DNA from: a virus
Virus record (IMG/VR): IMGVR_UViG_3300030116_004952
Location: 764 to 64,763 of that record
Reading direction: 5' to 3' (one strand)
Length of the DNA: 64,000 bases
The notes under the pieces: model-generated
Database searches by the model: none
What the model saw: only the letters and a program-made list of their open reading frames with translations
Told to the model about the DNA's origin: nothing
Shown: in pieces, positions 59,289 through 64,000 of the stretch
Position numbering within the stretch: position 1 is the stretch's first letter
How the letters are laid out: each line of letters opens with the position of its first letter
Translations under genes and position numbers: made by a program

Positions 59289-59548
59289 TCTTCTTCACTT
59301 CCTGTATAATCAAAAGCCAATTCTGGGTGTAGGATGATGTGTTCAAAATAATTACAGAAAAACGATACCTGCACTTCACGCTTTCCTATGTTTGTTTGAA
59401 TATTGTATGTTGAACGGTTTGGCATAGAATCTAAATAAGTATAAACATCTTCTAATTGTTGATGTGATTCAAACTTAAAGTATTGATTTACGCTCACACT
59501 ATAATCATCATAAATTGTGTTTCCTAATTCCACTCTATCGGGCTTCAT
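59285..59548 (-). CDS. Unknown protein in the operator-controlled region (87 aa)
   Basis: An alpha/beta protein (YSVSVNQYFKFESHQQLEDVY ... REVQVSFFCNYFEHI) ending GSEEE, which is the ribosome site of the next gene. Its promoter shares the palindrome at 59594 with the diverging gene at 59664. Confidence 0.6.
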   Translation of the reverse strand: MKPDRVELGNTIYDDYSVSVNQYFKFESHQQLEDVYTYLDSMPNRSTYNIQTNIGKREVQVSFFCNYFEHIILHPELAFDYTGSEEE

Positions 59549-59564
59549 GTCCTAAGAATCACAA

Positions 59565-59632
59565 ATGGGTATATAGTAGGGTTGTCAAAGACAACCATAT
59601 GGTAATGCACTTTGGGACAGAACCTTAAATAT
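59565..59632. promoter_or_regulatory. Shared divergent ACCATATGGT operator with two TATA boxes
   Basis: The palindrome (59594-59603) has a TATA-like CTACTATATACC on the left for the minus unit and ACCTTAAATATACC, 18 bases to the right, for the plus unit. One factor bound here could control both. Confidence 0.7.
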
Positions 59633-59663
59633 ACCCTATGAAACCTATAATCGGTGAAAACCA

Positions 59664-59954
59664 ATGAAACGAATACCCGAAGAAATATATGAACAATTGG
59701 AGAAAATAAAGAAACACGTTGAAGAAGCATTCATGGCTTTAGAACTAGATAGGGGCATTATGCTTAATGTCTTAGTTCATGGTCGTAGTCGTCATATGAT
59801 AAACAATCAACGTGAATATGCAGAAAACCGAGCGAGATATGTTGTTCACAATCTCAAAAAGGCTTTTTGGGAGAATCGTTGGAATGGTGAATGGGAAGAA
59901 GGCGGAAAAGGTATTATTATCGCTCCCGAAGGTTATACGCTGGAGGAAGAATGA
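59664..59954 (+). CDS. Short paralog family member D (C-terminal half only)
   Basis: 96 residues: residues 25-80 match the second half of proteins A-C (LNVLVHGRSRHMINNQREYA, ENRARYVVHNLKKAFWENRWNGEW), while the SSLPA-containing half is missing. GGTGAAAACCA precedes the ATG. It ends LEEE, overlapping the next gene. It might be a truncated partner or competitor of the longer paralogs. Confidence 0.65.
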   Translation: MKRIPEEIYEQLEKIKKHVEEAFMALELDRGIMLNVLVHGRSRHMINNQREYAENRARYVVHNLKKAFWENRWNGEWEEGGKGIIIAPEGYTLEEE

Positions 59955-60289
59955 TGGTATCAAGAAAACATTTTGAAGCATTTGCTCAATGGGTTGCAGA
60001 TGAAGAATTAATGGGAACTGAAGAATCAATGGTTGAAAGATTTTGTAACGTCTTGAAATCAATGAATCCTCGATTTGACAAAGGGCGATTTATTGCCCGT
60101 TGTGATGAATTGCAGGGTTTTGAGCGTGGAAAGTTTGCTTTTCCTATCTCTTCTCAAAATATGCCCGATTTAGTCCTTCATAACCTTCTTGTGTATCTTT
60201 CACAGGCTAAAACACAAAAAGAGCGAATAGGCATTCAAGAATGCATTGACGCTACTTTGAAGGTTTTTCCTCATTTGAAGGAAAATTGA
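59951..60289 (+). CDS. Unknown protein downstream of paralog D (112 aa)
   Basis: ATG 59951 overlaps the upstream stop with GGAGGAAGA ahead. Helical (EESMVERFCNVLKSMNPRF) with a Cys pair region (ARCDELQGF). Together with the preceding gene it may supply the first half of the paralog fold, split in two, but sequence support is thin. Confidence 0.55.
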   Translation: MMVSRKHFEAFAQWVADEELMGTEESMVERFCNVLKSMNPRFDKGRFIARCDELQGFERGKFAFPISSQNMPDLVLHNLLVYLSQAKTQKERIGIQECIDATLKVFPHLKEN

Positions 60290-60425
60290 GCCTTTAACCC
60301 TCAAACGTGCGTGTCCTAAGCATGACCATAAAAACTGCTTGGCTTCGGCCACTTTTTTAGCCCCTACCCTCCCTGTGAATTAACAACCTATTATCGAAAG
60401 AACATATTGTTTAGTTAATTCAACA

Positions 60426-60435
60426 ACCATATGGT
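60426..60435. promoter_or_regulatory. ACCATATGGT palindrome in a gene-free region
   Basis: Exact copy of the operator with no gene within 400 bases. It may control the promoter at 60828 from a distance or serve as part of a binding cluster. Confidence 0.55.
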
Positions 60436-60648
60436 ATTGTTAATTTATGCGTTATGCATTGGGGTATTATGCTATTATATGTAATCTATATAGATATTCT
60501 TAGAAATATATAGATATGACTCTTATTAAGTCGATTATAGCCAAAATAATAGCCCGTTAATCAATACACCATAAATAAATTAAAACGTCGTTATGCACCA
60601 TGCATTGGCATATTAACGCCCTATTATTCTAAATAAAAATAATACACA

Positions 60649-60658
60649 ACCATATGGC
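60649..60658. promoter_or_regulatory. Imperfect operator ACCATATGGC
   Basis: One mismatch from the consensus palindrome, 220 bases from the exact copy. Confidence 0.45.
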
Positions 60659-60870
60659 TTTGTTCCAATTTTTATTTTTATATATGAACAATGCATCATT
60701 AAGCAATTAAGCTTCAATAATGCAATATTAATCACTTTAGCAGATATAATCAAGCCTAAACGACCTATTTAGCATCAATGCTTTGAATTAGTTTGCAAGA
60801 TATGGTTAAAATGTTAAACCTAACAATGCTTATAATATAGACTGAACTACCTTACCTTGAGGCAAGATAT

Positions 60871-61098
60871 ATGCCAACAAAGGATGATGTAATTAGCAAT
60901 ATACAGACTATTACAAAACAAATGAACGAAATACTCCTTATAATAAAAGAAAACAAAAGAAAGGGTATTAATGAAGGAAATAAGGTTAATTTATTAGCAT
61001 TAAAAGAAATACAATCAAATTTAAATAGACTTAAAAAACAAGTTACTGATATTATAAATCCAAATACTAGACAAACCAGTTTTGATGAATATAGATAA
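60871..61098 (+). CDS. Small coiled-coil protein (75 aa)
   Basis: A continuous heptad helix (VISNIQTITKQMNEILLIIKE ...) ending NTRQTSFDEYR. TATA near 60828 and GAGGCAAGAT before the ATG. First gene of the rightward transcript. Confidence 0.6.
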   Translation: MPTKDDVISNIQTITKQMNEILLIIKENKRKGINEGNKVNLLALKEIQSNLNRLKKQVTDIINPNTRQTSFDEYR

Positions 61099-61222
61099 AT
61101 AATTAAAAATAAATAATTAATTGTTAAGGTTTTATTCTGGAAATACAATTATTAACAAAAAATTATAAACGCAAGTGCCGAAAAAATTCCAGCCCAAATT
61201 TTGAGAAATTTAAGGTGATATT

Positions 61223-61396
61223 ATGTGGAAAGACGAAATTAAGAAAAGAATTAAAGAAGGTGCTTTTGAAAATTTAACAAAAAGACACCTTAATGTTATT
61301 AATGCTATTATTAAATTATACAAGCAAGAAGGGCCAATTGATAAAGAACAATTAAAGCAAATTCTAAAAGATGATGATATGGTTCATTTACTTTGA
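61223..61396 (+). CDS. MWKD-motif small protein (57 aa)
   Basis: Begins MWKDEIKKRIKEG, then helices. TAAGGTGATATT precedes the ATG. An A/T-rich AAATTATAAAC about 60 bases upstream may be the TATA of the operon. One of five proteins in this region with the same start motif. Confidence 0.6.
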   Translation: MWKDEIKKRIKEGAFENLTKRHLNVINAIIKLYKQEGPIDKEQLKQILKDDDMVHLL

Positions 61397-61405
61397 GGTG
61401 ATGTT

Positions 61406-61690
61406 ATGTGGAAAGATGAAATTAAAAAACAGTCAGATAAAAAAATATCAAACGCATTTAGACCATTACAAAAAGCAATCTTGCACTTAGAAGTATTAGG
61501 ATATGATGAAATGCAAAATGCTATTGATGAACATTTTCCAATGAAATCATTAAATGTTGATGCAAGAGAGGTAATGGAAATTCTCAAAACGTATGTGAGC
61601 GCATTAATAAACCTTCAATATGTTAGTTCTAAAGAGTCTAAAACACGAAGCCCCATTGAAAGTAGAGATACTATGTTTTCGGATGATTGA
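61406..61690 (+). CDS. MWKD-motif protein (94 aa)
   Basis: Begins MWKDEIKKQSDKK. The rest is helical (FRPLQKAILHLEVLGYDEMQNAIDEHF). GAGGTGATGTT precedes the ATG. No family beyond the shared N-terminus. Confidence 0.65.
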   Translation: MWKDEIKKQSDKKISNAFRPLQKAILHLEVLGYDEMQNAIDEHFPMKSLNVDAREVMEILKTYVSALINLQYVSSKESKTRSPIESRDTMFSDD

Positions 61691-61694
61691 TATT

Positions 61695-62096
61695 ATGTGG
61701 AAAGATATAATTAAAAGCAATAGCAAAGAAGAAATTTTAGAGGGTCTTTCTATTCTACAACAGAACATTAAACCAGATATGATTGAACCGAGAGGCGGCC
61801 ATACAATGATTCTTTCGGGAATTGTAAAGAGAGAACGTGTCTTAACCTTAGATAAGAACTTTGATAATTTCTATTTTGGTAATATGCGTTTTATTTTTCA
61901 AATACCTTCAGAAGATACTTATTTAAATCGTTCAGAAATACAAGATAGAGTAGTTTCTTTTATTAAAGGACTTGATGCTAGTGATTTGAGAATTGATAGA
62001 TATACAACTGAAAAATGGACTAGCACTAGTAAGGATAGAATAGTATTTAAAAAAGGCAGAAGTATGCTTACTATCGGAATGGAAAAAATTGAGTGA
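61695..62096 (+). CDS. MWKD-motif protein (133 aa)
   Basis: Begins MWKDIIKSNSKEE. A globular part with strands (TMILSGIVKRERVLTL, NMRFIFQIPSED) follows. ATG 61695 is four bases after the upstream stop; the longer frame to 61620 is rejected because it loses the motif and overlaps the previous gene. Confidence 0.65.
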   Translation: MWKDIIKSNSKEEILEGLSILQQNIKPDMIEPRGGHTMILSGIVKRERVLTLDKNFDNFYFGNMRFIFQIPSEDTYLNRSEIQDRVVSFIKGLDASDLRIDRYTTEKWTSTSKDRIVFKKGRSMLTIGMEKIE

Positions 62097-62101
62097 TTAT
62101 T

Positions 62102-62611
62102 ATGAATTGGTTTGATTTACTTAAAGTTGATTTCTCCCCTTCTGATGCTATGGGCTTTATGGAGCATTTACAAGATGAATTGGGTGGAGATATTGATATT
62201 GTAAAAAGGCCACCTATTACTACTGCTGGTGAAAAGAGATTGAAATCTCCAATTAGACAAGAAATACACCTTAACTATGATGCTGGAAATGTTAAGTTAA
62301 AGCAGAATAAAAAGGGCGAATTTTTCATTTTTACTCACAATGGTTCATTTAATGAAGAAAAGAAACTAGGAAGGCCAGTCTATAATTTAAAGAAAATTGT
62401 GGATGAATTACTTGAGTTTTTACAAGATAATGAAACCTTTGAAAAGTTTGATATTGATGGTCTTGATTTTTCAAAGGCTACTCCAGAAGAACAACTTTCA
62501 TGGTTTAATTCGTTAAAAGCGGGAGGTGCAGTAACTACTGCTACACCTTCAATTTATAACGTAAGATATTCAAAGAAAAAGGAGGATGAAGAGTTTGGTC
62601 AAAAAGACTAA
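62102..62611 (+). CDS. MxWxDLLK-motif protein (169 aa)
   Basis: Begins MNWFDLLKVDFSPSDA, a variant of the shared start. An alpha/beta unit follows (EIHLNYDAGNVKLKQNKKG). ATG 62102 lies five bases after the upstream stop, with GAGTGATTAT before it. Confidence 0.65.
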   Translation: MNWFDLLKVDFSPSDAMGFMEHLQDELGGDIDIVKRPPITTAGEKRLKSPIRQEIHLNYDAGNVKLKQNKKGEFFIFTHNGSFNEEKKLGRPVYNLKKIVDELLEFLQDNETFEKFDIDGLDFSKATPEEQLSWFNSLKAGGAVTTATPSIYNVRYSKKKEDEEFGQKD

Positions 62612-63653
62612 GAAGAATGTTGTTTCTATGAATGGAACTACTGTCGAGTTTTCTCCTTATGAGTTCATTAAGAAATATAATGACTGGAAAACAGATATGG
62701 CTGGTGTTTCTGCTGGTTCAATTTATTCCACTAAGGATTTACTTGAAACTGTTAGAGGCCATGTAAATACTGCTACAAGAAGAGGAAGGTCAAAAAATTC
62801 TGGAAGCGAAGGAGCATTTAAAGTTCTTGATGAATTAGATGATTTAATTAGCGAAAAACAACAATTGTTTTTTGCAGATGCTTTAACTTATTTAAGAAAG
62901 TTTGAGGAATTACTTGAGTCTTTTCTTAAAAGTCCTACATTAAATCCCCAGAATGTTAAATTTACTAAGCCTAAAGGTTGGAAAACAAACAAAAAGGGAA
63001 CTAGAATTATTATTACTGATGAAACTCCAGTAGACTATTATGGACATTTTGTTGATAGTGGGGATGAAAAAACATCTTATTTCCGAGCAAGAAATAAAAT
63101 CAATGAAAAGAGTAAAAATAAATCAAGCATTAGTTTAAGTGAATGGGATGATAGTTGGTCAAGCGATAAAAAGAATACAGCAAAACCTCCACTTTACATG
63201 GCACTTTATGAAGGATATAGTAAGTCTGATGGCTTATTGGAAATTATCAAAGAAGCAATAGAAGAACTCGAAGGTAAAGACTACATTGTTAGGATTACAA
63301 GATTACGTCAAGCAAATAAAATAGCACAGATTCCTGAAATTAGAAGAGTTATTTCTGGTCTTTTGAAAAGAAGAGCATTGTTTGATGGTGGGAATTTTAA
63401 GACAAATAATGCAAGAACTGAACTTAAGAGTAAGGTTATTGAGTTAAGTGAAGATTCTGCTAAGAAACTTAGCGTTATTCTTTATGGGGAAGTTCTTGCA
63501 GGTGATTTGAGCAAAGTTCAATTAGACTTGACAAAACCTGCTATGAAGAGATTAATTGAATTAGCGGTGGTTACAAGAACTTCTGAATTAAAAGATAGGA
63601 AATCACCGAGCGGAGAACCTATTGTTCTTAAATCATGGAAGATGATATTATGA
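62595..63653 (+). CDS. Unknown protein (about 352 aa), head-proximal operon
   Basis: The ATG at 62586 directly abuts GGAGG, too close for use, so TTG 62595 nine bases away is preferred; both read the same frame. The protein is helical at the start (TKDLLETVRGHVNTATRRGR), beta-rich in the middle with WKTNKKGTRIIITDETPVDYYGHFVDSG, and basic at the end. Its length and place would fit a structural or assembly protein before the head genes, but nothing is recognised. Confidence 0.6.
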   Translation: MVKKTKKNVVSMNGTTVEFSPYEFIKKYNDWKTDMAGVSAGSIYSTKDLLETVRGHVNTATRRGRSKNSGSEGAFKVLDELDDLISEKQQLFFADALTYLRKFEELLESFLKSPTLNPQNVKFTKPKGWKTNKKGTRIIITDETPVDYYGHFVDSGDEKTSYFRARNKINEKSKNKSSISLSEWDDSWSSDKKNTAKPPLYMALYEGYSKSDGLLEIIKEAIEELEGKDYIVRITRLRQANKIAQIPEIRRVISGLLKRRALFDGGNFKTNNARTELKSKVIELSEDSAKKLSVILYGEVLAGDLSKVQLDLTKPAMKRLIELAVVTRTSELKDRKSPSGEPIVLKSWKMIL

Positions 63654-64000
63654 GTTGGAAAGATATTTTAAAGGGCGAAGAGATGCATCCTAGTGTTAGG
63701 AGATATTCTGAAAAAGGTAAAAAGGATATTGAAGAATTAACAACCAGAATAAAGGGATTAGAACAGACTCTTACTAGAAACGGTAAGTATCGTATAGATG
63801 GAGATTATAAATTTGCAAAGTTAATTGCTAGAGGGAAGTATGGTTTTTGGGATGGTAAAGAAGTTAAACAGACAGAAGAAGATAAAAAACTTATGCTAGA
63901 AAGAGATAAATTACAACGAAGATTGAAAAATTTAAAGGACAAAGGAGAAAGTTATTCTGGAGAAGTGCCATACAAATACGGAGTAGGAACTACAAGAAGA
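63650..64000 (+). CDS. MSWKDILK-motif protein, N-terminal fragment
   Basis: ATG 63650 overlaps the upstream TGA. It begins MSWKDILKGEEMHPS and continues helical and basic to the right edge (coil around EDKKLMLERDKLQRRLKNLKD). The fifth protein with the shared start motif. Truncated by the window. Confidence 0.65.
   Translation, partial: MSWKDILKGEEMHPSVRRYSEKGKKDIEELTTRIKGLEQTLTRNGKYRIDGDYKFAKLIARGKYGFWDGKEVKQTEEDKKLMLERDKLQRRLKNLKDKGESYSGEVPYKYGVGTTRR

Larger units (their letters stand above)
60290..60870. other. Gene-free AT-rich region with two operators and repeats
   Basis: Holds ACCATATGGT at 60426-60435 and a near copy ACCATATGGC at 60649-60658, repeats based on TATGCATTGG(G/C)(G/A)TATTA near 60450 and 60597, runs of TATATAGATAT, and a TATA (GCTTATAATATA near 60828) for the gene at 60871. 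No gene is visible. It separates the regulatory district from the next operon. Confidence 0.5.

Noticed and set aside
58959-59337. Two overlapping plus-strand frames of 74 and 117 residues.
   Set aside because: They run through the strong terminator at 59060-59092 and into minus-strand genes, with no ribosome sites.
1-64000. Integrase, transposase or insertion sequence.
   Set aside because: None of the proteins shows tyrosine or serine recombinase or DDE motifs, and no terminal inverted repeats with target duplications were seen. A lytic lifestyle is more likely, though the missing part of the genome is not visible.

Overview
This window is most of the genome of a tailed double-stranded DNA virus of an archaeon. 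It is AT-rich, roughly one third GC by eye. The archaeal signs are TFB, a PCNA-type clamp, the small RFC clamp-loader subunit, an archaeo-eukaryotic primase, family B DNA polymerase, an XPF/Hef-like ERCC4 nuclease, TATA-type promoters and Shine-Dalgarno sites of the GGTGA/GGAGG kind. The viral signs are a tail chaperone pair, a tape measure protein and a tail-fibre module. The gene set resembles the magroviruses proposed for marine group II (Poseidoniales) archaea. That placement is an inference from gene content; no search was possible. No terminase, portal, protease or major capsid gene is recognisable, so these probably lie just outside the window, between the genes cut at the right edge and the gene cut at the left edge.

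Layout. (1) 1-19.3 kb, plus strand: late virion genes, with a head-tail adaptor, tail completion protein, tube protein, a tail chaperone pair joined by a probable -1 frameshift, tape measure, a 2051-residue tail/baseplate protein and a fibre. A bidirectional terminator closes the module. (2) 19.3-53.6 kb, minus strand: a dense array of overlapping genes for replication, repair, nucleotide supply, transcription and protein handling. It holds DnaQ-type exonuclease, AAA+ helicase candidate, ERCC4 nuclease, primase, Cas4-like nuclease, a split PolB, PCNA, Sak4/RadA-like ATPase, an SSB-like protein, RFC, a degenerate LAGLIDADG protein, a histone-fold candidate, DNA ligase, GroEL and GroES-like, a JAMM protease, an E1-like enzyme, TFB, class II ribonucleotide reductase, a ubiquitin-like protein, tRNA-Arg, MazG, a UvrD-like helicase and tRNA-Leu, plus many small proteins. 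(3) 53.8-60.9 kb: a regulatory district. Short one- or two-gene units on both strands have their own terminators, and eight copies of the palindrome ACCATATGGT lie about 11-18 bp upstream of TATA-like boxes. Several units encode one new paralogous protein family. (4) 60.87-64 kb, plus strand: a new operon whose proteins repeatedly begin M(x)WKD(I/E)(I/L)K, running off the window.

Most notable: a complete set for ubiquitin-like modification (a 68-residue beta-grasp protein ending GG-Gln-Tyr, an E1-like adenylyltransferase and a JAMM protease) spread over 7 kb of the replication region; the ACCATATGGT regulon with its paralogous proteins; a DNA polymerase split just before motif C by four small genes; a textbook A AAA AAC frameshift site in an archaeal virus; a viral histone-fold protein; a bacterial-type chaperonin pair; and several candidate structured RNAs. 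Gene ends in -EEE are common because the Shine-Dalgarno of the next gene is read as Glu codons.
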